Shown piece by piece: positions 42,787-55,804 of a stretch of DNA of 64,000 nt (its first letter is position 1; the number at the start of each line of letters is the position of its first letter). A program made the position numbers and the translations under genes. The stretch is from assembly GCA_032164245.1 (NCBI GenBank), contig JAVMKO010000003.1, forward strand, positions 69,386,390 through 69,450,389, in the 5' to 3' direction. Below the pieces are notes generated by a model. That model ran no database searches. It was not told where the DNA came from and saw only the letters and a list, made by a program, of their open reading frames with translations. The stretch is from Sternotherus odoratus (taxonomy: Eukaryota; Chordata; Testudines; Kinosternidae).

Positions 42787-45317
42787 ACAGTATGCCATCC
42801 CAAGAGTCAAAACTTGTTTGCACGCTAAGAAAAAGAACATGAAAAACTATGAGTTACAGAGCCACCTGGTGATCCTAACTATAGCAATGTAAAAGGATCT
42901 CGCTATAAATAGATGAAATATAGTCTTCCATGTCAGGTAGGGAAAGTCTGATGACAGCAGCAACCAGTTGCTCTTGGCAATGACTGGGTCTTTTAATTCT
43001 TCCTTGCAGCATCCTCTATGTCAGGTTAGCAGGTGCTGGTAGCAGCAATACTGACTAGTTCCTGAACAATGTCACTTGCTGGATGCCAGTTGGAGAACCA
43101 GAGCAGCAATGGCCAAGCACAGGAGGCCCAGCCAGAGCTAGAGCTCTTGTGCAGCTCATCCCAGTGACATGACTTCTTTGGGACTGGGCTGGATCTAGAT
43201 CCAGAGGGGAAGTGATAGCAAGAAAGGCCAAGAATAGGTGTCCCCAAGGTGAAACATGATTAAAGCAGCACTGTGTAGCTACAGTTTTAATGAGCAGCTA
43301 CTTGCCTGTTCATACGCTTACTTATGCCCATGAAATTAAAAGTAACTTTGAAGCCAAAGAAAATACAGTGTGGTAAAAATTGGCATAAGTTGGAGGAAAA
43401 CCAAGCCCTATATGTTAATTACTTTGGAAAACTTTTGTTCATGCATATCTTGTAAAACTGTAAAATGTGTGACTGGAAAATATCATTAATACTTGTTGTC
43501 TCTTTATATTTTTCTTTAAATCATAATTGCTAATAGCAGGACATAATCCTTCCACATACAGAAGGTACAGTGGACACCAATACAAAAGCAATTCAACAAT
43601 CCCAGATACCTGCAATAGCCAGGGTATTCTCCTGTAAATGGGACAGGAGATTGCAGTTTCTACAAGAATACTGAGTATGTTTCTGTTGAATGGAATCCAG
43701 CGCTTTCCTTTCTTAAAATCAGTAAACCCTTTGAAATGAATACAGTTAAAAATACAATGTGGACAAAAACTAATTGTTGAATTACTGTTCACAGTAAAAA
43801 AAAAAAAAAAAGAGGGAATTGAATGGAAAAAAGAACCCTGTAATGTTTATCACAGTACATCAAAGATCCACTTCTAGAAATCTGAACACATTTTATAAAG
43901 AGGAAAACAAGTACTTGATAGGAAACCTAAAACAATTCAATGCAAGCCATTGTTCATATCCATTCAGTTGGCTCAGTTTACACATTTACACAGAAGGCTG
44001 GAGAGGTTAAGTGAGCATACTCTCTCTCGGTAGGTGAATTCATTCAGTACAGATATAGTTATATCTCCTGCTGTAGGCTATATCATTTGAATTTTCCATG
44101 TGTAAACTTTTTTCAGAAACCCCCTTTGGTTTGAATGCACCCTCAAGGTTTATGCTGGGTTTCTTTGGAGTTAGCCAGTCCTGTTTATGTATGTATATAA
44201 GAACATATATATCTAAGACAAGTAATCATTTCCTAAACTAGTTGCTAATACAACACTGTAAGACATCAGTTTTACACATAACATATTCCACTTTTTGCTG
44301 TCAGAACAAGGGGGAAAATAGACCCGGTACGTATGTATTTTCCCTTTATTGCTTTGTGAATTGCAGATCCAGGTTGTTTGAGATTGTAGTACGAAACTTA
44401 TTAAGGTAAAGATGTTGAAATCAATTCCTCAAATTTGAGTTTGGAAGGAGAGGTTTGGTTATTTATTAGTGACAACGGAGTTGAGGTTTGTTGTATTTGT
44501 TTGCCTTAGGAGGTGATACTCCTTACATCCTTCCTGTTTGCCTTTTAATGAAATGTATTGGCTTTAGCAGCAGGTGTTTCATGACCAAAATATTTCAAGA
44601 ACTTAATAATACATTCAGAATGGATATCCCTAATAAAATTAGAATTTTGCAACACTTAGCAGGCCATACTTATTCACATCATTATAAATTAAATCCAAGG
44701 GCCTAAATGCCTAAATTTATGAACTGCCATATTTATACTTTTATAAGCATAGTTTATGGCCATAAAGACAGCACAGTTGTTATCACTGCTATGTCCAAGG
44801 TTGTTTCTGATATTTCATGACTCTAAGTAGTAAATCTAACCACAGCATGATTCTAATTATTTTCAGTGGCCACGGCAAAATAAAATTTCTCTTTATTTAA
44901 TGGTATTCCTTGTGCAATCAGTCCAGGAGTTATGTAAAGCTGAGTAGTTTGCTTCAAAGGGGTTAGGGCAAACATTTTGTTAAGTTTTGATCCTTGAGTT
45001 TTCTCTGGAGTTTCATATATTAAAATGAATTCAGAATCTCAGAGCAAAGCTTCATGTAATCCACCAGATTTTGCCTGATCCAAAACCATGAAGTTTAAAT
45101 TACAGCGATACAAAACCATCTATCAGCAGAGGTTTATTTGGAATTGTGCTTGGATTCATTCAAAGGTATGTGAACATTAGCAGTTATTTTCATGAACATA
45201 GTCTGAGTCGTGAATTTATCTGAAAAACCTGAAACTAGGTGATAATCCCATGAACTGTGGGTTAGTGCAAACATTTCATACTGCTAGTCTATTGTACTCT
45301 ATTCTATTCTATTCGAT
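42787..45317. other. unassigned intergenic DNA
   Basis: Mostly AT-rich, with an A15 tract at about 43797-43812. The 117-aa ORF at 43439-43792 (minus) has no domain I recognise. A tctattctattcta run lies at 45300. Confidence 0.4.
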
Positions 45318-45371
45318 GTAGGTCCTTATACCATGCTCATCACCATAGTATCTGAACAATTTCCAGTAGTA
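45318..45371 (+). repeat. short MIR-associated fragment
   Basis: The text 'gctcatcaccatagtatctg' matches the 5' part of the relic at 6415-6672 and is cut off by the hAT element that follows at 45372. Confidence 0.5.
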
Positions 45372-45653
45372 CAGGGGTTCTCAACCTTTTCCCTTCTGAC
45401 CCCCCCTGCAACATGCTAAAAGCATTCCATGGTTCACCTGTGCAACAGCAACTGTTTATCAATAGATTAAAAGCCAGGGCTGGCGGGAGTAGTCCAGGGT
45501 CCCATGCCAAAAGGAGCCCCACGAAGCTATGTTTTTTAGGCTTCATCTTTCTGCCCAGTGAGTCTAACAGTGGCCCTGGTTTATTTTTGAAGCCCCCCTG
45601 AAAACTGATCATGGCCCCTGCAGGTACTCCCAGACCCTGGTTGAGAACCACAG
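45372..45653. mobile_element. complete hAT-type MITE (282 bp)
   Basis: The left end, caggggttctcaacctttt, pairs with the right end ggttgagaaccacag. Imperfect 8-bp flanks cagtagta (45364-45371) and cagcagtg (45654-45661) match at 6 of 8. It interrupts the fragment at 45318-45371. The 103-aa ORF at 45340-45651 is a shadow. Confidence 0.75.
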
Positions 45654-45819
45654 CAGCAGTGTATTAAGCATTTGACATATGCTATTTGTTATCTCAGACA
45701 TGGTTTGGGTTTGGCTGTTGTTTTTTAAATATATATTCATGTTCCTATATGTTTATTTTAAAGACAAGGTTACAGAAATGCACTTGTCACTTCAAATGGA
45801 AAATGACTTCCATCTACAG

Positions 45820-46419
45820 CAGTGATGGGCAACCTGTGGCCCGTGGGCCACACGGGGCCCATCAGGGTAGTCTGATGGCAGGCCGCAAGACAGTTTGTTT
45901 ACATTTGCATGGCTGCCCTCAGCTCCCAGTGGCCGCAGTCAGAGGCAGGCTCCAGGCAGCAGCGTTCCAAGCATGTACCTGGGGTGGCAAGCCACGGGGG
46001 GGCAGTCTGACGTTCGCCATCAGGGAAGCAGTCAGGCTGTTTCCGGTGGCATTTCAGCGGGAAGTCCGCGGCTGCTGCAGATTCACCAGCATTTTGGCAG
46101 CAGGGACAAGGAGGCCGCGGGACCCGTGGACCTCCCAGAGAAACTCCGCCGCAGCCACGGACCTCCCGTAGGCGTTCTGCGGAACTTACGCGCTTGGGAC
46201 GGCAAAAACTTTATAGCCGCCTTTGGCCGCAGTTCACTATCCCTGGCCAATGGGAGCTGCAGGAAATGGTGTGGGCCGCAGGGACATGTTGGCTGCCACT
46301 TCCCGCAGCTCCCATTGGCCAGGAATGGTGAACTACAGCCATTGGGAACTGCGGGCAGCTGTGCAAATGTAAACAAACTGTCTCATGGCCTGCCAGCAGA
46401 TACCTGTTGCCCACCACTG
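45820..46419. mobile_element. 600-bp hAT-type element
   Basis: The left TIR, cagtgatgggcaacctgtgg, pairs with the right end acctgttgcccaccactg. Target sites are atctacag (45812-45819) and atctatgg (46420-46427), 6 of 8. Subterminal arms include gacagtttgtttacatttgc / gcaaatgtaaacaaactgtc, a perfect 20-bp match. A central GC-rich block (45950-46200) has no counterpart in the 332-bp element at 22814 and may be an insert. The 221-aa ORF at 45895-46560 and the 161-aa ORF at 45686-46171 arise from that stop-poor DNA and run past the element's end; not genes. Confidence 0.82.
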
Positions 46420-46427
46420 ATCTATGG

Positions 46428-47367
46428 CCTACCATTGTTAGTTCCTCATGCATTATCATTTATTAACACCTACGTCTTTTTCCAATATGACTCAACTCCT
46501 GGTTGCTGTTTCCAGCAGGATATCCAGTTCTGCATAAATCCAGGGTCCAGTTCTGCATAAATTATACAGGAAATTCATGCTGTTTTCTGTGTTCAGTGAC
46601 TCTGGAACTAGACCTTGTGTAGATTATTTTGATTCCCCAGTCATTGTTCTAATCACTGGAAAATATTTCTTCTAGTATGGATTTGTATGACATCCATTTT
46701 TAAAATGGCCTTTTTAGCATGTCCTAGCAGCTTTGGCCACTTTTGTTTGATATTCTCCAAAGTTTTATCCTATCTGGAATTTATTTGAAATGGCCTCATT
46801 CTCTTCTTCTGCTCAATCTTTTCTCTCCCTTGCAGAGGGAGAGAGGCCTAATAATAAACTTATCTCTGCTCAATAATAAATTTCCCCTAGCTGCTCCCTT
46901 ACAGGGGTTTAAAAAAAAGAAAAGATTTTGTAGCACGTTTCCACTCCCAGGAAGAAAGGAAAGAGGGAAATGAGATCTCCAGAAGAAGGAATGAAAGCTA
47001 GGAGAGGTCACACAGGAGTTTAAACAATGCAAAACTTGGTGAGATAAGACAAGGAAAGAATGAATGAAGCGGACATAAATAATGAAGACATAAATAATGC
47101 ACAGACTAGGTTGCCAGTGTGCTTTAAACATGTGTGTCATGAGAATTTGTTTAAAACCTAATGCAGACCTTGACACAAATTTTCCAAAAAAAAAAATTGT
47201 AGCAGAATTTAGAACAAAACTTCTCAAGAATTTGGCAATATTTGCCGGTGCCTCTTAGTCTGCTATGATTAATGTGTTTGTTTATATAGTACTATAAATG
47301 AACATGGCACGGTGCAGTAGGATAACCATGCTCACCCAGAACAGCACAGTCTAACAGCATTAGTTTG
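46428..47367. other. unassigned intergenic DNA
   Basis: A near-tandem duplication of ccagttctgcataaat lies at 46525-46562. The 143-aa ORF at 46796-47227 (minus) is rich in Phe, Ser and His with no domain. Confidence 0.4.
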
Positions 47368-47480
47368 TATAGAATAGATTAATAGGTTTTAACACCAGAA
47401 GGGAACATAATTATCATCTTCTTTGACCTCCCACACTGAGACCATAGAACCTCACCAGTGATTCCTGTATCAAGTGTAAT
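47368..47480. repeat. interspersed repeat ('accagaagggaacat' type), copy 1
   Basis: Shares the order agattaataggttttaac, cagaaggga, 'atcatctt', 'tgacctcc' and 'accatagaacct' with 57635-57720. It resembles a CR1-3'-like turtle repeat that I cannot name. Confidence 0.5.
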
Positions 47481-49157
47481 TAATGGCTGATAGTGCCATC
47501 CTTAGCATTTATGGGGCCCTATGCAATATTATTAAACTGGTGTCCCTATGCCAGCGCATCTAGTGCCCCTACGGCAGTACATTCGGCTCTGTGAATATGG
47601 CTCCTGCCTTCTGCCTAGTAAGGAGACCTGCTGTCCTTGTCATAGGTGTGGACTCTGTGAGTGGGCACTCGGGGACTGGAGCACACACAGGGAAAATTTA
47701 GTGGCAATTAGAAAATTTACTACAATTCACATTGTAGTAGGAATGAAATGTCTCACAATGAAATATTACTGCTGTTTAATGTACTCAGTTAATACAGTGA
47801 CAACTTCTTGTGAAATTATATGATTCCATTGTCCCTAACCCTTATATTTGTCTGGTATTTTACTAAATAACTAATCAAAAGTCAATGTAGTTTAAATAGT
47901 TGAATAAACATTATTGATACTTCTATGGGAACAGCTTCAGAGAGAAGCTGATGAGATTAGTAGGTATTGAAAGATTGATGGGAACTCAGCAGGAATCAGT
48001 AGGAGACATGACAGGCCAACTCCACAATTGTATACAGCATTGCTTCCTTGAACTACTGGGGAAGAGCAGGACTGCCAAGGAAGGAGCAACAGTCAGCATA
48101 AATGAACATGTGTGAACCAAAGTGAATTTCTGAAAAGACTTGGAAGGTTTAAAAACCACTAGTTTGGAATATTCTTGTTTTTCCCCCCAAAATGGCTTCT
48201 TCCACAAATCCTCCTAGCTTGGAAATATTAACGAATTAGCCTCATTGCTGTGCAAAGCATTTTCCACAAAGAGCTGTTCGATATTTTTAATGTCTTTGCT
48301 TCAACCGTGTTAGCTCATTTGTTTATTTGCTTGCTTGTTTGTTTGTTTATTTTCATCCCCTTTCTATGAATATTGTAGCAAATCAGTTTACTGTTAGAGG
48401 AAACCTCTCCTACTGTTTATAAATTTGAAAACTTAAACATTTCTTGAAAGCAAATTTCAAATTGCAGAATTAACCAACAATAGTGCACAATTTGAATAGT
48501 GAACTGTAGCAGTAACCACTGGAGTGATTGGCCAATGCCATGATCTTGGAACCCTGACCCAGATTATGGAGCTAGAGAAATGAAATAAAGTCTCATTTTG
48601 CTGCTAGCATTCCTATGTTCAGATGCTTCTGACATAAATCATCCGGTCACAAAAGAGAAACAAGTTCATAGGACTTATGCTAATAAGCAACACAGCACAC
48701 ATTTTTGATGTTAAGGAATGAAGTGTACATGATTGACCAGCAGATAAAGAATTATTTTCTTTTCTAAATTTATAAATAAAACTGAAGAAATAAATAGGAG
48801 AACTTTACAATTTACTCCAGGATAGTTCATATAGAGGAAAAGAGACAAAATTATTCAACTCAATTATTCTTCACAAATAAACCTCCCATGTGTAGTTACT
48901 AGTTATGTTTACTTTGAAATTTCAGTTACGTTTCCTTTCATCACCTCTATAGTAACTGATTGGCCAATACATGAGAGACTGCAGTGACCTCATTTTATGA
49001 CCATATTGCCAGCTTTCTTGCCAAGGAAATTTAATACCTAATTGTTTCATACATACTTATCTATGAAAATACAGAGGAATCTGACTGATTTACCAAATCT
49101 AATCCAATAAAGCCATTTTTAATTGAAAAGGGATTACCTCTGAAGTTCTTTGCCAAA
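47481..49157. other. unassigned intergenic DNA
   Basis: A tttgcttgcttgtttgttt run lies at 48325-48350. The 91-aa ORF at 47548-47823 has no support beyond length. Confidence 0.4.
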
Positions 49158-49696
49158 GTTTTCAAAAGAGACTAATGATTTTGGGTGCATCCATTTTGAG
49201 GAGGCTATTTTAAAGTTGTGTCTTAAAGGAGCTTGATTTTCAGAAAGTGCTGAACACCTACTCACTATAAAGCAGTGGTTCTCAAACTTTTTTACTGGTG
49301 ACCCCTTTCATATAGCCAACCTCTGAGTGCAACCACCATTATAAATTAAAACACTTTTTAATATATTCAGCACCATTATAAATGCTGGAGGTGAAGGGGA
49401 TTTTGGGTGGAGGCTGACAGTTTGTGATCCCCCATGTAATAACCTCCCAGCTCCCTGAGGGGTCCCGACCCCCAGCTTGAGAACCCCTGTGTAAAGCAGC
49501 TATTTCATAAGGAATAAAACTTTCAATATTACCTAAAGTGAAATGGGACTTATGCTCCCAAGCGACTTAGGCACTTTTGAAAATGGAATATATGATCATA
49601 AGTGAGTTGGGCCCTTATGAAAATGTTATCCAAAGTGTGTCAGTTGGAGCACCTAAAAATAAAGGCACCCCAATCAATAATCACTTTTGAAAAACT
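49158..49696. mobile_element. palindromic MITE ('aaaagtgac' type), split by a second hAT element
   Basis: The left half (gttttcaaaagagactaatg, gattttgggtgcatcc, cttaaaggagcttgattttc, agaaagtgctgaacac) is mirrored by the right half (ttgggcccttatgaaaatg, aaaaataaaggcacccc, aatcacttttgaaaaactt). Same family as 41387-41900. Confidence 0.7.
49273..49489. mobile_element. nested hAT MITE (217 bp)
   Basis: The left end, cagtggttctcaaactttt, pairs with the right end agcttgagaacccctg. The arms continue: ggtgacccctttcatatagc at the left, ctgaggggtcccgaccccc at the right. Near-identical flanks are tataaag and tgtaaag. Its termini resemble those of 2199-2496 and 45372-45653, so these belong to related hAT groups. 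Confidence 0.75.
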
Positions 49697-51177
49697 TGGT
49701 TTGGAACTTCTGAAATATAAATAGGCCATCGGGAGAACAAGTTTTGCAGGTATGTTTGTTGGCTTGTTTTAAAAGTGGGACAGTGGTGAGAATAAGAAAT
49801 TGAGCATGATTTTAGAAAAATTGAAACATATAAGCATAATGTGCTGGAACACTTTTAGACATAATGAAAGGGCAAATTTCTGTCCAGCTGAGGAAGGAGA
49901 AGGAAAAGAACACATTCTTTTTTAAGTACTGTCACATCAGCAACTGCTGATGGTATTTTTAAAATGCCATTATACCAACTACTTCTCCTTCCAATCACAT
50001 TTCTTGAAGGGCTGGTAAAAAAGATTGCCAGCTAATCTGGTTGGGAAAGTAGAAGCAAAGCCTGAATGCTGTAGTCTAAAGTCAAAAGGTCAGAAATTCA
50101 AATCTCTCTTTTTTTCCTTATTTTTTTAATCTACGCATATGCAGAAAGAATTACAGGTTTCAAAGCAAAAAGGATGGATAATTCCCAAAGTGATTCCAGA
50201 TCTGAGAGGGAAGAAACTTGCCACGTAAAAATAATTTTACAATGACAATTTGGTTGATTTTTAATATAAAAATTGGTACAGTGCTGATGTCTTATTTCTG
50301 GTGTTTTCCAACTAGCATTATCTTCTTTTCCCTGTTTCCTTCCCTCCTTCAGATCTATGATTAATCATTCGTGGTTGTCTCTGAGCTTGCCTGCCTTAGG
50401 AACCATCTTGGAAACATACTATCTCACATTGCCCTTTTCACTTAGATAGGGTAGTGGGCAGAGGCTGAAACAAAAGAATGGAACGGTTAGAAGTAGCAAT
50501 GTCTGTGACTAGCAGAGGTTGGAGGTGGACCGTTCACCACAGCTCTTGTCTACGTGTTTAAGCTGTGCTCAGTATTAGATAGGAGGTGAAGATTGGAATT
50601 GGGTCATTCTGGTAACTCATGAATAGTTAATAATCATTTAGCTACTCTGTCTTGAGTAGCTGTTGAAAAAAGCATATTACTCTATAAGAGTAAATTATCC
50701 ATTGCCTCAGACAGTTCCAAAGGGACAATGGACTGCAGCCCACTTAAAAAATTGTTAAAATAATACACTCTGAAAAACATAAAACAAGAGACTCCCTCTC
50801 TTGAACAATGAGTGAGGCAAAATTTCTTCCCTTTGTGCAAAATACAGAAACTTGTCAGAAACACATTTTGTTTAATGAATAAGGCGGTTAAAATTAAAAC
50901 AACTAATGTGCCATGTTTTCTATGTAGAGCCCTGTTAAATGAATGACTAACACAAAGAATGCAATGAGAAATATGACAGTTACATTGTTTTGTGAGAGAG
51001 TGAGTGAAAGGACTGACAACGAAGTGTCATTAACATTCATCACATTTCTTTCACCTATTGTGCTACAAACTGGGGATGAATAATACTTGTTATTAGAACT
51101 AAACATAGGTGTACCATAAACTGCAGAGTGTCTGTGTAGTCTTGTGGCCTAGTTGTGGAACTATTTGACAAGAATTT
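49697..51177. other. unassigned intergenic DNA
   Basis: No gene or repeat boundary recognised. Confidence 0.4.
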
Positions 51178-51440
51178 AAGGACATAAGATCCGGCCATAC
51201 GGGGTCAGACTAATGGTCCATCTAGCCAAGTATCCTGTCTTCTGACAGTGGCTAGTGCCTGGTGATTCAGAGGGAATGAAGAGAACAGGCAATCATCAAG
51301 TGATCCATCCCCTTTCATCCACTCCCAGCTTTTGGCAAGCAGAGGCTAGGCATACTCATGGAGTTGTATCCCTGCCCATTCCAGCTAATAGCCATTGATG
51401 GACCTATCCACCATGATGATTGACCTATACTCCATGACTC
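51178..51440 (+). mobile_element. SINE/LINE-type repeat ('ggccatacggggtcagac')
   Basis: Reads aaggacataagatccggcca, tggtccatctagccaagtat, cctgtcttctgacagtggct, gtgatccatcccc and ctaatagccattgatggacc, the order of a very abundant reptile retroposon. I cannot say whether it is a LINE 3' end or a SINE. It lacks a clear poly-A tail. Confidence 0.6.
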
Positions 51441-51496
51441 CATAACTTCCAAATTCTGCCACTGTCTTGCTATGTGACCATGAGCCAGTCACTTTG

Positions 51497-51704
51497 GGAC
51501 AGATTTTCAAAGGTACTGGGCACTTAAAAATGCAGATAGGTAACTACTGGGATTTTTTAAAAGTGCACAGGCAGGATAGTCACCTGGCTCCCACTGAAAT
51601 CACTATGAGTTAGGTGCCTAACTTGCTATGGTGCTCTTGCAACTCCCACTAGGCTCCTGACTGTGTCTTTAGGCACTCAAATATCTTTGAAAATCTGGCC
51701 CATT
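51497..51704. repeat. palindromic MITE, longest copy ('attttcaaaggtac' type)
   Basis: The outer arms cagattttcaaaggtactgg and tcaaatatctttgaaaatctg pair. Inside, tcccactgaaatcac and gttaggtgcctaactt are further symmetric words. Family shared with 5798-5892 and 18805-18896. Confidence 0.7.
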
Positions 51705-52073
51705 ATTCCTCTGTGAAACAGTTTCTCCATCTGCAGAATGAGGAATGCAGTACTCACTTACCCGCCGTGCACACTGTTGTGAGGATTAATTAGCCATGAA
51801 GATGTTAACTCTTGAATAAATCAAACACCAAGTAGGTGGGCCGTGTGCTGGGAAGTTATGTATGGTTTGGGGGAAAGAATCCACCTTTTAAAACCATGGC
51901 AAGACAGTAAAGACACTCTGTGTTTGCTGCTGTAGCCTCATGGTGACAGGAGGATCTGTGGCTGCCAGGCCTCCTCTCTTGAGTCTCCTGGCCATACCCC
52001 CAGTTTTAACTTATGCTCTTCCAAAGTATCCCTCTGTGCTGCTATGTATGAACCCCTCTGGAACATAGCGCCA

Positions 52074-53030
52074 CAGAGCCCTGCGTGGATACACAAATGT
52101 ATATGTCCGTCTGATCCGCTATCTGCAAAAACTATCTGCGGATACCCGCATAGATATCCACAGATTTGCAGGGCTCTACACCGAGGGCCGGGCTGGAGCT
52201 CCAAATCATTCACCCTCCCTCTCCCTGGCCAGAACCCAGTCAGGGAGAGCCTCAGGCAGCTTTGGGGAGCCTGCGTGGACTCGCAGATCCTCCACCATTG
52301 TCCGGGCTTGGAGCCTAGGGGTTGGGGGTAAGGCGGGAGGTTGCTCTCAGTCCCACCTCCTGCACCGTGGGCAGGGTGAAGGGTCCGCCACAACTTCCCA
52401 TGGCTCCCAGGCTGGGCTCCACATTGACTTGGCCAGGGGGAGGGAGGAGACCTATGGAGTTGCCCTGGGGCTGCTCGGGCCCCCTGCCCAGAGATTATGT
52501 AGGGTCCTCTGAGCCTCCCCACAGCTGCCCTCCTGGCTCTTATCACATCCAGGATGCGGCTTGGAGCTGCTCCCCTCCTTGGCCGGAGCTGGGTTGGAGA
52601 GAGCTGTGGCAGACCCTATACCTGCCCTGGGTTGGGGGACCAGTGTCCCAGCCCCCCGCCCTGGGCACATGGAGAGACCCAGGCTCCCCATAGCTGCCAG
52701 AACGGCTCTCCTGGACCTGGCTCTTGTAGGGGGGCAGTTCGGAGCTACAGCCCAGCCAATGTAAGAGCCAGGTGGGCAGCTGTGAGGAGACATGGTGGAA
52801 CCTCCACCTGCCCGGTGGGACCCAAACAGCCCCCTGCCCAGTGTTCCTGCACCTAGGCTCCCTGCCCTGGGGCAGGTGGAGGATCTGTACCAAGGTTCCT
52901 CACAGCTGCCCGCCTGGCTCTTACAGTCAGAGCCTGGGCGGATACAAAATTTGTATCTGCATCTGTGCTGCGATCTGCAGAAATGCTCCGCAGATATAAA
53001 GGGGATACTCACAGATTTGCAGGGCTCTAC
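52074..53030. repeat. composite repeat: two about 105-bp direct copies around a GC-rich core
   Basis: 52074-52178 and 52926-53030 are related and in the same orientation: cagagccctgcgtggatac / cagagcctgggcggatac start, then 'atctgcggatacccgc' / 'atctgcagaaatgctcc', then an identical acagatttgcagggctcta end. Each copy also has inverted ends (agagccctgc / gcagggctct), so each may be a separate small MITE. The 750-bp core is GC-rich, with 'cccgcctggctctta'-like words in both orientations. Ten or so overlapping ORFs (up to 202 aa) come from low stop density. Confidence 0.6.
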
Positions 53031-55804
53031 AGCTCCACACATCAGAGAGGGAGCAGATTCCTTCTCATATTCTGTCCCCTTCCCCTGAGCAGTGGAACAA
53101 TAACAGTATGATTGCCTTACATACCTGTGATGATTTGAGGCAGATTTCCCCCTCTACATATTAGTATTAGATTTCTCTTACTGCTTTTGTGACACTTACT
53201 ATAATATGTTTGTCCTATAATAACATGCCACAATGTAGATTTTAGGATGTATTTAAATGAGTGTCTAGAGGGTATATTTATAGAACATATTAGAACTGCT
53301 GCAGAACTACAGATATGGACATTTCAATTAATTATGGTAGTGAAAACAATAGTTCTGAATCTCCTTTCCCTTAGGCCCGTGTAAATCAGCAGTGTTCACA
53401 ATGTAACCCAACATTAAGTGAAAGGAACCCCAATTCCAACACATTTTAAAAGTATCTGGGCTCTTTTGTTATCAGATGTTTTCAAAATATTCAGGAAAAA
53501 AACATTTCTCTTTATCCCATACATGAAACTCTGAAGAGAAAGTGAAATAGAAAAAGGTATTTAGATGTGGTGACAAACAAGATCAAACAATGTGTTTTAA
53601 ATTGATTTTAAAACATCTGACACATTACTCATTTATTTTGGTTTAGTTTTAGATTTTTGTATGTGCTTCTTCATTTTTGGCCACCCAAATTACAGTACAG
53701 CTCCAATGATATGCTAAGTTGTGCTCTTTGGCAGACATCACCTGTTAGTAAACATTCAATATTAGCCACTGAATACTCTGTATTTATTTTATTTGGAGGA
53801 AAGGAGAGACTGTAGCTGATAGGAGCAACTGCAAAACAGCCAAAGCAGGGTCTGATGCACTGTGCGGGGAGAGGATACAATGGGGCCAGGCCATGGCCAC
53901 CTTCACCCACAGACCCAGAACTGTGCAGGGGAGACACCCCCTACAACATTTTCTGGGAAAACTAAGTGCCTAACCACCATCCCCACCACAAGCCAGGGGA
54001 GATCCAGCCAGAGACTCCAGCTGGTGGAAACAGCTGCAGAAGGGGCCAGAGCAGGGTTCTTCAAACATCCAGGGAGCTTTCTACAGTGTCAACTGGACTG
54101 TGTTGCTTGTTTGCGCCAACCTCTCTGTTCTCCTCTCTCACAGTCTTTCCCCTTTGCTTCATGTCACACCCGCCCCCTGACTCTCTTCTCACTGGTTCGC
54201 ATACAAGCTCAGAGAAAGAAAAAAAGAAAGATCCCTAACTTACTCTAGCCCTTTGACTATTGCAAGTAAGAAAACAAACTGTGTATACAAAATCACATTA
54301 GCCATCAGTTCAGTAAAGGAGATTTCTTTGTTAACATTTCCCATCAGTCAGTTTAGCTTATGTAATTTAGCAATAGTATTTTAGATTTTTTCTTAAATCT
54401 AATTTTCCAGCTGCAATATGGAATGAAACGCTCTGGTCCCAGACATGTTTATACCTCACACAACCTATAGAATATTCTATGTCCCCTTCCTTTCCCTTTA
54501 TTCCACAACACAGTGAGATACTGCAAGATGGCATAGTTCCAAAATACTTGCTTGCTTGCTTGCTTCTCATGGCTAAAACAGAAAATCTATCTTTGAAGGA
54601 TTCGGTCTCTCACCTCCACATGTGCCAGTAAACTCTCATGTGTTGACTTAGAACTGTGCAAAACTGCCAAGTTCAGCTTTGTCAGTGTTCACAGACAAGA
54701 AGGGATATACTTGCCAGAATTTGGTCATTTACTTCAGAGTGAAACTTTAGCATGTTGAGCAAGCACAGATTTCACTATAAAAATGATGAAATTCAAAACT
54801 GTGAATATTTATGAATTTGTCCCAGGTTAGACATTTTCAAGTAACTTAAAGGATTTATGGAAGAGAAGAGGGTGGTGGAGCATAAACAGGAAGGCTTCTG
54901 CAAAATACATGAACCCCTCTTTGTTTCTTGAAGGTTTGGCTGGGAGAGGAAAATGTTATTACATAGCTTAAGAGCTCACTAGCTGTATTCACTCACTTGG
55001 ACCTTTCTAAAAAGGACCACCCTTCAGAGAGCATTCCTTGACAACAACCTCATAATGATTGGGGAAGTGAACTCCCCTTTCTTTTGTGAGAAGGAGAATC
55101 AAACAAGGCTGAAATCACTGAAACATCTGACGGGAATGTGACATCTCATACAAGAGGAAAATAGCATGACTGATATAAACGGGTCCTTCCTTATTAGGAA
55201 AATACCCAGGTAGCATCAATGAAAAATGGAATTTGCAAACAAAACAAAAGCAAAGTGTGTCGGAGAGTCTCTCTGTACATAAGACTGTAGTAAAATTTTT
55301 ATTAGCGATTGCCCTGTGCATTATTGAGGTCAAAACAATTTCCATTTACTTAGGTCATGATGAATAGAAGGCGGCCCTCAAACTTAGGAAGTGTCAGTGC
55401 AAAGGCTATGCAATGATCCCCTTTGCATCAGCTGCTGTTTAGATGTTTGTCCATTAAAGGACTGTTTTCAAGGGCGAGTTTCAATTTAAACCATAGGAAT
55501 TAATCAGTCGGGATACATACGAAAAACTAAAATACCCTTTCAGTAAACAATCATTTTATAATCTGACACTGTGTATAATGCCACCTATCACCATAACCTA
55601 TAGGACAGACAAGTAGAATGTCTAAGATTTCTTGGCAGCTTCTGAATGCTGTACCCCATTGTCCCAGTTTATCAAAAAGTATCATCCGGGAGATATTTTG
55701 TGTTATGGATGCAGCTCCTCTGTCGTGCAAGTGGAATCCATTTCTTACTGGTATGGAAGGGGGGTAGCTAACAGTGGGATGTGGCCATTTAGGGAAATGG
55801 GGTA
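53031..55804. other. unassigned intergenic DNA
   Basis: 53840-54200 is moderately GC-rich with two overlapping ORFs (128 and 90 aa) without domains. A (CTTG)n run lies at 54549-54565. Confidence 0.35.

Noticed and set aside
45895..46560. 221-aa ORF
   Set aside because: It spans the interior of a hAT element and continues beyond its TIR into flanking DNA, with a parallel 161-aa ORF in another frame. No domain.
51938..53088. Cluster of ORFs up to 202 aa
   Set aside because: Overlapping in nearly all six frames across a GC-rich composite repeat; no start context or domain.
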